DNA of 64,000 bases, from positions 1,241,008 to 1,305,007 of the forward strand of contig NZ_CP014480.1 in assembly GCF_001580365.1 (NCBI RefSeq), in the 5' to 3' direction. Each line of letters begins with the position of its first letter. Positions within the stretch are counted from its first letter, which is position 1. Shown here one piece after another: positions 47,575-55,760 of this stretch. The notes below the pieces were generated by a model, which had not been told where the DNA came from, ran no database searches, and saw only the letters and a list, made by a program, of their open reading frames with translations. The translations under genes and the position numbers were made by a program. Source of the stretch: Kocuria turfanensis. GTDB lineage: Bacteria; Actinomycetota; Actinomycetes; Actinomycetales; Micrococcaceae.

Positions 47575-48417
47575 ATGACCTCCCCCTCCCCCGTGCCCAC
47601 GCCCGTGCCGACCCCCTACGAGGACCTCCTGCGCGAGATCCTCGAGACGGGCGTGCACAAGCCGGACCGCACGGGCACCGGGACCCGCAGCGTCTTCGGC
47701 CGCCAGATCCGCTTCGACCTGGCGGACTCCTTCCCGCTGCTGACCACCAAGCGGGTGCACTTCCGGTCCCTGGCGCTGGAGCTGCTGTGGTTCCTGCGCG
47801 GGGACTCGAACGTGCGCTGGCTGCAGGAGCGCGGGGTGTCCATCTGGGACGAGTGGGCCGACGAGAACGGGGAGCTCGGGCCCGTCTACGGGGTGCAGTG
47901 GCGCTCCTGGCCCACCCCCGGCGGCGGCTCGATCGACCAGATCGCGAAGGTCGTGGAGCAGATCCGCACGAACCCGGACTCCCGCCGGCACGTGGTGACG
48001 GCGTGGAACCCGGCCGAGGTGGACGAGATGGCGCTGCCGCCGTGCCACGCCCTGTTCCAGTTCTACGTCCAGCCCGCCGAGGACGGGCCGGGGCGGCTCT
48101 CGTGCCAGCTCTACCAGCGCTCGGCGGACATGTTCCTGGGCGTGCCGTTCAACATCGCCTCCTACGCGCTGCTGACCGTCATGGTGGCCCAGCAGACCGA
48201 CCTGGTGCCCGGCGAGTTCGTGTGGACCGGCGGGGACTGCCACGTCTACGACAACCACGTGGAACAGGTCCGCGAGCAGCTCTCCCGCACGCCCTACCCC
48301 TATCCGCGGCTGCGGCTGGCCCGGCGGCCCGGGTCCCTCTTCGACTACGCCTACGAGGACTTCGAGGTCCTCGACTACCGCCACCACCCCGCGATCTCGG
48401 CGCCGGTGGCCGTATGA
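47575..48417 (+). CDS. thyA: Thymidylate synthase
   Basis: ThyA methylates dUMP to dTMP, using methylene-tetrahydrofolate as both carbon and hydride donor. It has 280 residues. Conserved blocks are [47 protein letters not shown], the catalytic Cys in [14 protein letters not shown], and [19 protein letters not shown]. The folate product is dihydrofolate, recycled by FolA, whose ATG overlaps the thyA stop (ATGA). The first 12 residues are a Pro/Val repeat ([11 protein letters not shown]). Confidence 0.97.
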   Translation: MTSPSPVPTPVPTPYEDLLREILETGVHKPDRTGTGTRSVFGRQIRFDLADSFPLLTTKRVHFRSLALELLWFLRGDSNVRWLQERGVSIWDEWADENGELGPVYGVQWRSWPTPGGGSIDQIAKVVEQIRTNPDSRRHVVTAWNPAEVDEMALPPCHALFQFYVQPAEDGPGRLSCQLYQRSADMFLGVPFNIASYALLTVMVAQQTDLVPGEFVWTGGDCHVYDNHVEQVREQLSRTPYPYPRLRLARRPGSLFDYAYEDFEVLDYRHHPAISAPVAV

Positions 48418-48980
48418 GCGCGCACCCCGGACCGGACGCGCCGCAGGCCCCCGCGGGGACCGTCGGGGCGATCTGGGCGCAGACCGCCGAGGGCGTCATC
48501 GGCCGCGGCGGCACGATGCCCTGGTCCCTGCCGGAGGACCTGGCCTTCTTCCGGCGCACGACCACCGGCCACCCCGTGATCATGGGCCGGCGCACCTGGG
48601 AGTCGTTCCCCGAGCGCTTCCGTCCCCTGCCCGGGCGCACCAACATCGTGATCACCTCCACCCCCGAGCGGGTGGTCCCCGGGAGCGGCGACGGCGCCGT
48701 GCGCACCGCGCCGTCGTACCCCGCGGCCGTCGCGCTGGCGCGCAGCAGCCCCGGCGCGGAGCGGATCTGGGTGATCGGCGGCGGGGAGGTCTACCGGCAG
48801 GCCCTGGCCGACCCCCGAGACCCCGTGACGGAGGCGCTCGTGACGGTCATCGACCTCGCCGTGGAGGGAGACACGCACGCCCCGGTGCTCGGCGACGGGT
48901 GGGCCACGGAGCCGGTCGTGGGGCCCTCCGTCTCCCGCACCGGGCTCGGCTACCGGATCGACCGGCGCACCCGCTCCTGA
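48414..48980 (+). CDS. folA: Dihydrofolate reductase
   Basis: FolA regenerates tetrahydrofolate with NADPH. It has 188 residues. Motifs are [20 protein letters not shown] (substrate loop with the MPW turn), [40 protein letters not shown] and [15 protein letters not shown]. It overlaps thyA by 4 nt, giving the linked thyA-folA pair that balances dihydrofolate. The catalytic acid is Asp/Glu in PEDLAFF. Confidence 0.95.
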   Translation: MSAHPGPDAPQAPAGTVGAIWAQTAEGVIGRGGTMPWSLPEDLAFFRRTTTGHPVIMGRRTWESFPERFRPLPGRTNIVITSTPERVVPGSGDGAVRTAPSYPAAVALARSSPGAERIWVIGGGEVYRQALADPRDPVTEALVTVIDLAVEGDTHAPVLGDGWATEPVVGPSVSRTGLGYRIDRRTRS

Positions 48981-49049
48981 GCCGCGGGCCTGTTCCGTCC
49001 GTCCCGGCGCTCCGGTAGCGTGAGCCGCACCACGACCAGGAGGACGACC

Positions 49050-49442
49050 GTGACCGCACCGCACCCCGACCCGGCGATCCGCGACGACGAGCAGCTGCGC
49101 GTCGTGGAGAACGCGGACCTCGACCGCTACGAGCTGTGGAACGGGGAGCAGTTCATCGGCTTCGAGGGCTTCCAGAAGCACGAGGACGGCACGGTCGAGC
49201 TGCAGCACACGATCATCGGCGAGCAGTTCGGCCGGCAGGGCTACGCCCGCACGCTCGTCACGCTGCTCCTGGAGGGCTTCCGGGCGCAGGGGACCACCGT
49301 GCGGCCCACGTGCACCTACGTCCAGGACTACCTGCACCGCTTCCCCCAGTACCAGGACCTCATCGCCGCCGGCCGCGCGCTGCCCCCCGCCCCGGCGGTC
49401 AAGGAGAAGCGGCGTCGCTGGGCCCTGCACCGCTCCCACTAG
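49050..49442 (+). CDS. Small GNAT-type acetyltransferase (YjdJ-like)
   Basis: The 130-residue protein has the short GNAT fold of the YjdJ/'acetyltransf_CG' type: [40 protein letters not shown] (acetyl-CoA loop) and [20 protein letters not shown] (PTCTYV, with the conserved Cys-x-Tyr). The GTG at 49050 follows AGGAGG by 6 nt; an in-frame GTG at 49020 lacks such a site. The substrate is unknown. Its stop codon overlaps a -10-like TAGACT just before asd. Confidence 0.8.
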   Translation: MTAPHPDPAIRDDEQLRVVENADLDRYELWNGEQFIGFEGFQKHEDGTVELQHTIIGEQFGRQGYARTLVTLLLEGFRAQGTTVRPTCTYVQDYLHRFPQYQDLIAAGRALPPAPAVKEKRRRWALHRSH

Positions 49443-49452
49443 ACTGGGGGCC

Positions 49453-50595
49453 ATGACTTTTCGCTCGGGTGATCAGGTAGGGTTCGTCGGCTGGCGGGGC
49501 ATGGTGGGCTCCGTGCTCATGCAGCGCATGCAGGAGGAGGGGGACTTCGCCGGCATCACCCCGGTGTTCTTCTCCACCTCGAGCGCCGGCCGGCCTGCCC
49601 CCTCGTTCGCCGGGGACGCCGGGGTGCTGCAGGACGCCTACGACCTCGAGTGCCTCGCGTCGCTGCCGGTGATCGTCACGGCCCAGGGCGGGGACTACAC
49701 CAAGGCCGTGCACGGCGAGCTGCGCGCCCGAGGGTGGGACGGGCTGTGGATCGACGCCGCCTCCACCCTGCGGATGAACGACGACGCCATCATCGTGCTG
49801 GACCCGGTCAACCGCGACGTCATCGACCGGGGCCTCGAGGCCGGCGTGAAGGACTTCGTGGGCGGCAACTGCACGGTCTCCTGCCTGCTCGTGGGCCTGG
49901 GCGGGCTGTTCCGCAACGACCTCGTCGAGTGGGCCACGTCCATGACCTACCAGGCGGCCTCCGGCGGCGGGGCCCGGCACATGCGCGAGGTGCTCACGCA
50001 GTTCGGGGCCCTGCACGGCGCCGTCGCCGACGAACTCGCCGACCCCGCCTCCGCGATCCTGGAGATCGACCGCAAGGTCCTCGAGGCCCAGCGCGGCGAC
50101 GCCCTGGACAGCTCGATGTTCGGCGCGCCGCTGTCCGGCTCCCTGATCCCGTGGATCGACGCCGACCTCGGCAACGGGCAGTCCCGCGAGGAGTGGAAGT
50201 CCGCGGCCGAGACGAACAAGATCCTCGGCCGCACGGACCGCTTCGCCCAGGACTGGGTGCCCATGGACGGGCTGTGCGTGCGCATCGCCACGATGCGCTC
50301 GCACTCCCAGGCCCTGACGCTCAAGCTGCGGGAGGACCTGCCGGTGGAGGAGATCGAGCGGATCATCGACGCCGACAACGAGTGGGCCACCGTGGTGCCC
50401 AACACGAAGGAGGACACGATGCGGGCCCTGACCCCCGTGGCGACCTCCGGGACGCTGCAGATCCCCGTGGGCCGGATCCGCAAGCTCGCCATGGGCCCGG
50501 GCTACATCAGCGCCTTCACGATCGGCGACCAGCTGCTGTGGGGCGCGGCCGAGCCGCTGCGCCGCATGCTGCGCATCGCCACCGGCACCCTGTAG
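49453..50595 (+). CDS. asd: Aspartate-semialdehyde dehydrogenase (E. coli-type)
   Basis: Asd reduces aspartyl phosphate to the semialdehyde, feeding lysine/diaminopimelate, threonine and methionine. It has 380 residues. It has the longer Gram-negative form: [18 protein letters not shown], the catalytic Cys in [33 protein letters not shown] and [20 protein letters not shown]. Most actinobacterial Asd proteins are the shorter form opening with AVVGATGQVG, so this may be a horizontal or lineage-specific replacement. A -10 TAGACT (49440-49445) would place transcription start at the ATG. Confidence 0.93.
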   Translation: MTFRSGDQVGFVGWRGMVGSVLMQRMQEEGDFAGITPVFFSTSSAGRPAPSFAGDAGVLQDAYDLECLASLPVIVTAQGGDYTKAVHGELRARGWDGLWIDAASTLRMNDDAIIVLDPVNRDVIDRGLEAGVKDFVGGNCTVSCLLVGLGGLFRNDLVEWATSMTYQAASGGGARHMREVLTQFGALHGAVADELADPASAILEIDRKVLEAQRGDALDSSMFGAPLSGSLIPWIDADLGNGQSREEWKSAAETNKILGRTDRFAQDWVPMDGLCVRIATMRSHSQALTLKLREDLPVEEIERIIDADNEWATVVPNTKEDTMRALTPVATSGTLQIPVGRIRKLAMGPGYISAFTIGDQLLWGAAEPLRRMLRIATGTL

Positions 50596-50597
50596 CC

Positions 50598-50943
50598 GTG
50601 GCCGAGACCGGGGTCCCCGCGGGGCTGACTGTCGATCCCGCCGACCCGCGCCCGCCCTACGAGCAGCTCAGGCAGGCGGTGCTGCGGGGCCGGGAGGACG
50701 GCACGCTGCCGGCGGGCACTCGGTCTCGCGGCGAACACCGTGGCCAAGGCCTACCGGGAGCTGGAGTCCACCGGCGTGATCGAGACCCGCGGCCGGCTGG
50801 GCAGCTTCGTGCGCGCCGGGGACCGCGGCGAGGAGCTGGCCGTCGAGGCCGCCCGCCGCTACGCCGAGACGGTCGCCGGGCTGGGGGTCCCGTCCGCACG
50901 GGCCCTGGAGCTCGTCGCCGCCCAGCTGCGCCGGTCCGGCTGA
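50598..50943 (+). pseudogene. GntR-family (YtrA-type) regulator with an internal deletion
   Basis: The start (GTG, then LTVDPADPRPPYEQLRQAVL, with DGTLPAGT) and the end (LGLAANTVAKAYRELESTGV to LVAAQLRRSG) are clearly one short GntR protein but lie in different frames. The junction is near 50720. Between PAGT and LGLA the usual RLPTVRxLAxx of the helix-turn-helix is missing. Restoring about 35 nt (3n+2) would mend both frame and fold. Without it no working DNA-binding domain can form. It may be a true deletion or an artefact; pcaB shows a similar lesion. The GTG is 2 nt after the asd stop. Confidence 0.75.
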
Positions 50944-50972
50944 GCCCCGGTCCGGGCCGAGCCCGGCCGGGC

Positions 50973-51368
50973 TCAGGCCCCGGGGCTGCGCAGGTGGCGG
51001 GGCCCCGGCACCAGCCCGCCCGGACCGGCCAGCGCCCGGCGGTGGCGGCCCTCCGCGGTCCGGGCCAGCCACCAGCGCCACCAGCGCATGACCTGCCCCT
51101 TGGCCCACACGTTGAGCCGGTGCGCCCAGTGGTACTCGGTGCTCCAGATGCCCAGGCCCAGGAAGATCGCCAGCCAGCCCGGCCCCGGGGTGACGAGCAT
51201 GATCAGCCCGGCCAGCACGAACACCCCGCCGAGGACCGTCACGAGCGTCTTGTAGGCGACGAAGAGCAGCGGGTGGCCCCGGGCCCAGGTGCGCACCCGG
51301 CCCAGCGCCCGGCGCACCCGCCCCTCGGAGTCCTCCCCCTGGGCGATCTCGTCCTCGAGGCTGCTCAC
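50973..51368 (-). CDS. PGPGW-family membrane protein (TIGR02611-like)
   Basis: The 131-residue protein carries the signature VTPGPGWLAIFLGLGIWSTE between two hydrophobic segments (YKTLVTVLGGVFVLAGLIML and the signature helix). This is the short membrane protein family named after PGPGW. Function is unknown. The GTG start lies 10 nt after the murB stop, so it is probably part of that transcript. The C-terminus is basic and proline-rich (RHRRALAGPGGLVPGPRHLR). Confidence 0.85.
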   Translation of the reverse strand: MSSLEDEIAQGEDSEGRVRRALGRVRTWARGHPLLFVAYKTLVTVLGGVFVLAGLIMLVTPGPGWLAIFLGLGIWSTEYHWAHRLNVWAKGQVMRWWRWWLARTAEGRHRRALAGPGGLVPGPRHLRSPGA

Positions 51369-51378
51369 CGCGGCCGCC

Positions 51379-52494
51379 TCAGACGCCGGTGCCCACGATG
51401 ACGGGCTCGGCGACCAGGTCCACCCCGTAGACCGAGGCCACCCCGTCGCGCACGGTGCGGGCCAGGGCCATGAGGTCGGCCGCCGAGGCGTCCCCGCGGT
51501 TGGTCAGCGCGAGCGTGTGCTTGGTGGACAGCGAGGCCCGGCCCCCGGCGACCGCGGCGCCGTCGAGGTCCAGGACCTCGTTGCGCGTCCCGGGCAGCCC
51601 GAAACCCTTGCCGAAGCCGGCGTGGTCGATGAGCCAGGCGGCCGAGAGCTTGACCCGGCCCGCCAGCGGGTTCCCGGCGGCGTCCACCACGGGGAACCGG
51701 GGGGCGTCGGCGGGCAGCCGGTCCCCGAGCGCGGCCGCCGGGAGGATCGGGTTGGTGAAGAACGAGCCGGTGCTGTACGTGTCCCGGTCGGCCGGGTCGA
51801 GCACCATGCCCTTGCCGGCCCGCAGGGCCAGGACCGTCTCGCGGACCCGCGCCAGCGGGGCCCGCTCCCCCACCTCCACGCCCAGCCGGCGGGCGAGCTC
51901 GCCGTAGCGGACGGGGGCGCTGTCCGCCCCGCGCGCGAGCCGGAAGCGCACCGCCAGGACCACGTGGCGGGGCGAGCCGTCCACGGTGCTGCGCTTGAGC
52001 GCCGAGTCGCGGTAGGCGAACGCCAGCTCGGCCGGGGCGAACTCCCGCACCCGGCGCTCGTGCCGGTCCCAGACGCGCACCAGCTCCACGGTCTGGGCGA
52101 CCTCCTGGCCGTAGGCGCCCACGTTCTGCACCGGGGTGGCGCCGGTGGTGCCCGGGATGCCGGAGAGCGCCTCGATGCCCACCAGGCCCTCGGCCACCGC
52201 CTGCGCCACGAGCTCGTCCCAGGAGTGCCCGGCCTGGACCTCCAGGAGCACGCCGCCGGCGTCCTCCGCCACGGCCTGCACGCCCCGGGAGGCCACGTGC
52301 ACCACGGTGCCCGCGTACCCGGCGTCGGCCGTGATGAGGTTGGAGCCGCCGCCGACCACGAGCACGTCCCGCCCGGCGGCGTCGGCCTCCGCCACGGCGT
52401 CGACGACCGCCTGCTCGGTCTCCGCCCGCACGTAGTGCCGGGCGGGACCGCCCACGGCGGCGGTGGTGAGGTCTGCGAGGTGAGGGGTCGTCAT
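51379..52494 (-). CDS. murB: UDP-N-acetylenolpyruvoylglucosamine reductase
   Basis: MurB is the flavoenzyme that reduces UDP-GlcNAc-enolpyruvate to UDP-MurNAc. It has 371 residues. Recognisable are LVVGGGSNLITADAGYAGTV (FAD site), LSGIPGTTGATPVQNVGAYG, FAYRDSALKR, the catalytic Ser in YSTGSFFTNPIL and the closing LINRGD-like ALTNRGDASAADLMALA. It is preceded by a MaoC-like pair and an MFS gene. The neighbouring of murB with hadAB-like genes is common in actinobacteria. Confidence 0.95.
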   Translation of the reverse strand: MTTPHLADLTTAAVGGPARHYVRAETEQAVVDAVAEADAAGRDVLVVGGGSNLITADAGYAGTVVHVASRGVQAVAEDAGGVLLEVQAGHSWDELVAQAVAEGLVGIEALSGIPGTTGATPVQNVGAYGQEVAQTVELVRVWDRHERRVREFAPAELAFAYRDSALKRSTVDGSPRHVVLAVRFRLARGADSAPVRYGELARRLGVEVGERAPLARVRETVLALRAGKGMVLDPADRDTYSTGSFFTNPILPAAALGDRLPADAPRFPVVDAAGNPLAGRVKLSAAWLIDHAGFGKGFGLPGTRNEVLDLDGAAVAGGRASLSTKHTLALTNRGDASAADLMALARTVRDGVASVYGVDLVAEPVIVGTGV

Positions 52495-52504
52495 GGCGCC
52501 CAGT

Positions 52505-53755
52505 TTATCGGCCGTCCCGGGGAGAGCCGGCGCCCACGGCCCGCGGCGGCGCCGAGGGGTTCGCCGGGCGCAGGGCGGGTACCAGGAGCAGGGAGACGAC
52601 GACGAACAGCCCCACGGCGCCCAGCGCCGGGCGCACCCCGACCGCCTCGCCGAGCAGGCCCAGCAGCGGCGGGCCCCCGAGGAAGGCGCCGTAGCCGATG
52701 GTCGAGACGACCGAGACGTTGGCGGCCGCGTTCTCGGTGTCGTCCGCGGCGGCGGACATGCCGACCGGGAAGCCGAGGGAGACCCCCAGGCCCCACACGA
52801 ACAGTCCCGCCAGACCGAGCCACAGCCACGGGGAGAGCACGAACACGCCGAGGCCCGCCGCGGCCAGGGTGCCCGCCGCCCGGAGGATCGTCACCCGCCC
52901 GAACCGGTCGAGCAGCGGGGTGCCGGCGAGCCGGCCGGCGGTCATCGCCGTCACGAAGATCCCGTAGCCCAGGGCGCCGAGCGCCTCGGTGGTGCCGTAG
53001 CCCTGGGTCAGGGCGAGCGCGACCCAGTCGTTGGCCGCCCCCTCGGCCAGCGCCACGCCCAGCACGAAGAGCCCGACCACCAGGTTGCGCGGGGTGCGCC
53101 ACGCGCCCCGCACCCCGTGGGTGCGCGGGGACGCGGCGGCGACGGCCTCGAGGTCCAGGGACCCGGTGTCGGTGCGCGGCTCCGGCCGGGCGCGGGGGTC
53201 CTCCCCCCGGAAGGAGCGCACCGCCGTCCGGACGACCGCCAGGACCACCACGGCCACGGCCCCCGTGTGCCAGGCCACCGGCACCCCGAGGGCGGCGGCA
53301 CCGGCGCCGATCCCCGCGCCGAGCACGGTGCCGACCGAGAAGAACGCGTGCATGACCGGCATGACCGTCCGGCCGAGCGCGCTCTCGCAGGCCACGCCCT
53401 CGACGTTGGCGGCCACGTTCCAGGTGGCCAGTCCGGTGCCGAAGAGCAGGAAACCGGCCGTGGTCACCGGCAGGGACCCGACCGCGGAGGCACCGGCGCC
53501 GATGAGCACGAGCCCGGCCGCCACCAGGGCGGAGGTCAGGCGCAGGGCGCGGGCCGGGCCCAGCCGCGCCACCGTGACCCCGGACAGGGACACGGACACG
53601 AAGGCCGCCACCGTCTGCGTGAGCAGCAGTGCCCCCAGCCCCGCGGGCGAGAGCCCGAGTCCGTCGGCGATGGCGGGCAGGCGGGTCAGCCAGGCCGAGA
53701 GCGCCAGCCCCGAGGCGAGGTAGACGGCGAGGACCGCGTCCCGCCAGGCCCTCAT
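52505..53755 (-). CDS. Major facilitator superfamily transporter (YbjJ-like)
   Basis: The 416-residue protein has about 12 hydrophobic segments in two halves, split by an acidic/basic loop near residues 175-205 (FRGEDPRARPEPRTDTGSLD). The first half has the MFS loop RLGPARALRLTSALVAAGLV and the second RFGRVTILRAAGTLAAAGLG. It looks like the uncharacterised YbjJ group of multidrug or metabolite exporters. The substrate is unknown. Its ATG overlaps the stop of the MaoC-like gene by 4 nt. Confidence 0.85.
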   Translation of the reverse strand: MRAWRDAVLAVYLASGLALSAWLTRLPAIADGLGLSPAGLGALLLTQTVAAFVSVSLSGVTVARLGPARALRLTSALVAAGLVLIGAGASAVGSLPVTTAGFLLFGTGLATWNVAANVEGVACESALGRTVMPVMHAFFSVGTVLGAGIGAGAAALGVPVAWHTGAVAVVVLAVVRTAVRSFRGEDPRARPEPRTDTGSLDLEAVAAASPRTHGVRGAWRTPRNLVVGLFVLGVALAEGAANDWVALALTQGYGTTEALGALGYGIFVTAMTAGRLAGTPLLDRFGRVTILRAAGTLAAAGLGVFVLSPWLWLGLAGLFVWGLGVSLGFPVGMSAAADDTENAAANVSVVSTIGYGAFLGGPPLLGLLGEAVGVRPALGAVGLFVVVSLLLVPALRPANPSAPPRAVGAGSPRDGR

Positions 53756-54231
53756 GCCAGCCGCACCACGGCCTGGGCCTTCACCAGCACCTTGAGCTGC
53801 GCGGCGGTCGCCGGGTCGGCGTCCTGCTCGGCGAGGTCGGGGGCGGTCACGGTGAGGTCGACGCGCGCGGTGCGGGCGGCGGCGTCGAGCGCCCCGATCC
53901 TCCCGCTGACCGTGAGCGCGGTGGAGGCCTCGACCGCGGTCCCGAAGCGGTTGGGCACGACGACCGGCTTGGTGAAGCGGGTCTGGTAGTCGACGACGGC
54001 GCCGGGGTCGCCGGCCCAGTCGGTGACGAGCTGCACGGCGGCGCCCATGGTGAGCATCCCGTGCGCGATGACGTCGGGCAGGTCCACGGCCCGGGCGAAC
54101 TGCTCGTTCCAGTGGATGGGGTTGAGGTCCCCGGAGGCGCCGGCGTAGCGGACCAGGTCCGCCCGGGAGAGCTCGATGCGGCGCTGCCCGAGCTCCTGGC
54201 CCTTCTCGAGGTCGTCGAAGGCGATGCTCAC
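53752..54231 (-). CDS. MaoC-like (R)-hydratase/dehydratase domain protein (HadB-like)
   Basis: The 159-residue hot-dog-fold protein carries the hydratase motif YAGASGDLNPIHWNEQFARA, with the catalytic Asp and His, and AHGMLTMGAAVQLVTDW. It begins at a GTG with GAGGAG 8 nt upstream, overlapping the previous gene (GTGA). In mycobacteria HadA and HadB form a heterodimer of fatty-acid dehydratase; here the pair probably acts likewise in acyl chain elongation or a related step. The role is inferred from the pair. Confidence 0.85.
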   Translation of the reverse strand: MSIAFDDLEKGQELGQRRIELSRADLVRYAGASGDLNPIHWNEQFARAVDLPDVIAHGMLTMGAAVQLVTDWAGDPGAVVDYQTRFTKPVVVPNRFGTAVEASTALTVSGRIGALDAAARTARVDLTVTAPDLAEQDADPATAAQLKVLVKAQAVVRLA

Positions 54232-54683
54232 GCGTCCTGCTCCTCTCCGCGCACCAGCAGGGACGACACGGTCGTGGCGACCCGTTCGCCGTCCGCGGTG
54301 CGGATCTCGGCCCGGGACGTCACCATGGCGCCCGCGCCCATGGCCCGGACCTGGTCCACGTGCAGCTCGGCCACGAGCTCGTCGCCGGCGACGATCGGGC
54401 GGTGGTGGGTGAAGCGCTGGTCGGCGTGGACCACGCGCGAGAAGTCGATGCCGGCCTCGGGGTCGGCGATCAGCGCGGCGTCCGCCCGCTGCGCCACGAC
54501 GATCGCGAAGGTGGGGGGCGCCACGAGGTCGGCGTGCCCGAGCGACCGGGCGGCCTCGACGTCGTGGTGGGCGGGGTGGCCGGCCTGGACGGCGCGGGCG
54601 AACTCGCGGATCGCCTCCCGGCCGACGCTGTAGGCCTCGGTCGGCGGATAGGTCCACCCGACCAGATCGGGGTTCAGGGGCAT
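54228..54683 (-). CDS. MaoC-like N-terminal dehydratase-domain protein (HadA-like)
   Basis: The 151-residue hot-dog-fold protein resembles FAS1-type/HadA N-terminal MaoC domains: the start MPLNPDLVGWTYPPTEAYSV, then HADLVAPPTFAIVVAQRADA and VVHADQRFTHHRPIVAGDEL. It lacks the full D-H motif and is expected to be the non-catalytic partner of the next gene product. ATG 54681-54683 follows GAGGAG by 5 nt. A -10-like TAGACT (54733-54738) lies 50 nt upstream. Confidence 0.83.
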   Translation of the reverse strand: MPLNPDLVGWTYPPTEAYSVGREAIREFARAVQAGHPAHHDVEAARSLGHADLVAPPTFAIVVAQRADAALIADPEAGIDFSRVVHADQRFTHHRPIVAGDELVAELHVDQVRAMGAGAMVTSRAEIRTADGERVATTVSSLLVRGEEQDA

Positions 54684-54868
54684 GGCAGCTCCTCGCTGGA
54701 CGGCGCCGCGCTGGCGCGGCAGGAACCCGCCCAGTCTACGGCGGGGCCCCGCGCCGTCGTGGCCCGCCGCCCGGCGCGTTCCGGCCGGTGGACTCCCCGG
54801 CCGGGGACCGGGTCGTCGCCGGTCCGGTGCCGCGGGCCCCGGGCGGGGAGCTGCCGGTGCGGGACGAC

Positions 54869-54902
54869 AAAAGCCCGTGACCGGCAAGGGTCACGGGCTT
54901 TT
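54869..54902. terminator. Rho-independent terminator after tRNA-Met
   Basis: A perfect 14-bp stem (AAAAGCCCGTGACC at 54869-54882 with 54889-54902) and 6-nt loop have A/T runs at both sides, so it can work in both directions. On the minus strand it starts 5 nt after the tRNA. Confidence 0.9.
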
Positions 54903-54907
54903 CGCCG

Positions 54908-54981
54908 TAGCGGTGGACGGGCTCGATCCGTCGACCTCACGATTATGAGTCGTGCGCTCTAACCAGCTGAGCTACACCGCC
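54908..54981 (-). tRNA. tRNA-Met (anticodon CAT)
   Basis: The 74-nt gene has acceptor GGCGGTG with CACCGCT (first pair G-U), D-arm TAGCTCAGCTGGTTAGAGC, anticodon stem ACGA/TCGT with loop CTCATAA, and T-arm GACGGATCGAGCCCGTC. It is the elongator type by its first pair; an Ile-lysidine tRNA with a CAT anticodon cannot be excluded by eye. No CCA is encoded. Confidence 0.93.
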
Positions 54982-55042
54982 AGGTCGATGGGAAACCGTG
55001 GTGCACGGCCTGGCGGCCGTGCCCACGGGATCTCATCACGAG

Positions 55043-55114
55043 AGCCCCGACCGGGAATCGATCCCGGGACCTCCATCTTACCAAGATGGCGCTCTACCAC
55101 TGAGCTATCGGGGC
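55043..55114 (-). tRNA. tRNA-Thr (anticodon GGT)
   Basis: The 72-nt gene has a perfect acceptor (GCCCCGA with TCGGGGC), D-arm TAGCTCAGTGGTAGAGC, anticodon stem CCATC/GATGG with loop TTGGTAA, and T-arm CCGGGATCGATTCCCGG. It lies 61 nt upstream of tRNA-Met, which it probably precedes in the same transcript. Confidence 0.95.
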
Positions 55115-55124
55115 AACGACGAAG

Positions 55125-55152
55125 ACTCTACCAGCACGTTTCGGCAAAACAA
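55125..55152 (-). promoter_or_regulatory. Promoter of the tRNA-Thr/tRNA-Met unit
   Basis: Minus strand: -35 TTGTTT (55147-55152), 16-nt spacer, -10 TAGAGT (55125-55130), 10 nt before the tRNA-Thr 5' end. Confidence 0.55.
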
Positions 55153-55199
55153 AAATCGTCGGAGGTCCCGTCGGAGGTCCCGCCGGCGTCCTCCCGACG
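55151..55199 (-). terminator. Terminator with two alternative 3' arms
   Basis: On the minus strand CGTCGGGAGG (55190-55199) can pair, with one bulge, with either of two copies of CCTCCGACG (55169-55177 or 55157-55165). The second copy is followed by A and TTTTT. The two copies come from a 12-nt direct repeat (GTCGGAGGTCCC, 55158-55181). It lies 75 nt past the acidic-tail protein gene. Confidence 0.45.
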
Positions 55200-55274
55200 A
55201 CGCCGTCCGGCCTGGTCGGACGCGGAGTCCGGCGCCACCGGCGCCGTCGGGACCGGTCGCCGGGCCGTCCGCGC

Positions 55275-55706
55275 TCAGTCGTCGTCCCAGTCGTCGTCCC
55301 AGTCGTCGTCCGGGCCGTCGTCCAGGTCGCCGTCCGCGTCGTCACCCGGCAGGGGGGGCTGGACGGGAAGGGGCACCTGGGCCGGAGGGCCGGGGGCGGG
55401 CGCGGCCGGCGGGACGGGTGTCTGCTCGGCGGGCGGGACCGGCACGACGGGTGCCGGGGGCTTCTCGGTCCCGACGCCCGGCGCCTCCTCCCGGGCGCCG
55501 GGCGCACCGGAGCGAGCCGGCTGCGCCGACGAGGGGACCTCGGCGGTCCGCGACGTGCCGGGCGTCGGAGCGGGACCGGGCGCGCCGCTCACGGAGACGC
55601 CGCCGCGCACGACCTCCACGCGGTCCGTGCCGCTCGCCACCCCCCACAGCAGGACGGCCAGGGCCGCGACGGCCAGGAGCGAGACTGCCGACCAGAGGAT
55701 CCTCAT
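55275..55706 (-). CDS. Membrane-anchored Pro-rich protein with an Asp/Trp acidic tail
   Basis: The 143-residue protein starts MRILWSAVSLLAVAALAVLL, an N-terminal membrane anchor or signal. It continues as a Pro/Ala/Gly-rich stalk (PPAPVVPVPPAEQTPVPPAA) and ends in a repetitive acidic tail (GPDDDWDDDWDDD). In the DNA the tail is a 12-nt repeat at 55278-55311. No enzymatic domain is visible. It may be an extracytoplasmic, cation-binding or surface protein; I do not recognise it. An in-frame ATG 36 nt further upstream is possible, but the hydrophobic segment favours 55706. It is upstream of the tRNA pair. Confidence 0.65.
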   Translation of the reverse strand: MRILWSAVSLLAVAALAVLLWGVASGTDRVEVVRGGVSVSGAPGPAPTPGTSRTAEVPSSAQPARSGAPGAREEAPGVGTEKPPAPVVPVPPAEQTPVPPAAPAPGPPAQVPLPVQPPLPGDDADGDLDDGPDDDWDDDWDDD

Positions 55707-55760
55707 GCAGCCCAGTGTCCCGGGACGGGTTGAGGCGGGCATGAGAACATGAGAGCCCTC

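Noticed and set aside
54908..54981. Initiator tRNA-fMet
   Set aside because: It lacks the three G-C pairs at the base of the anticodon stem and has a G-U first pair instead of the mismatch typical of initiators, so elongator type fits better.
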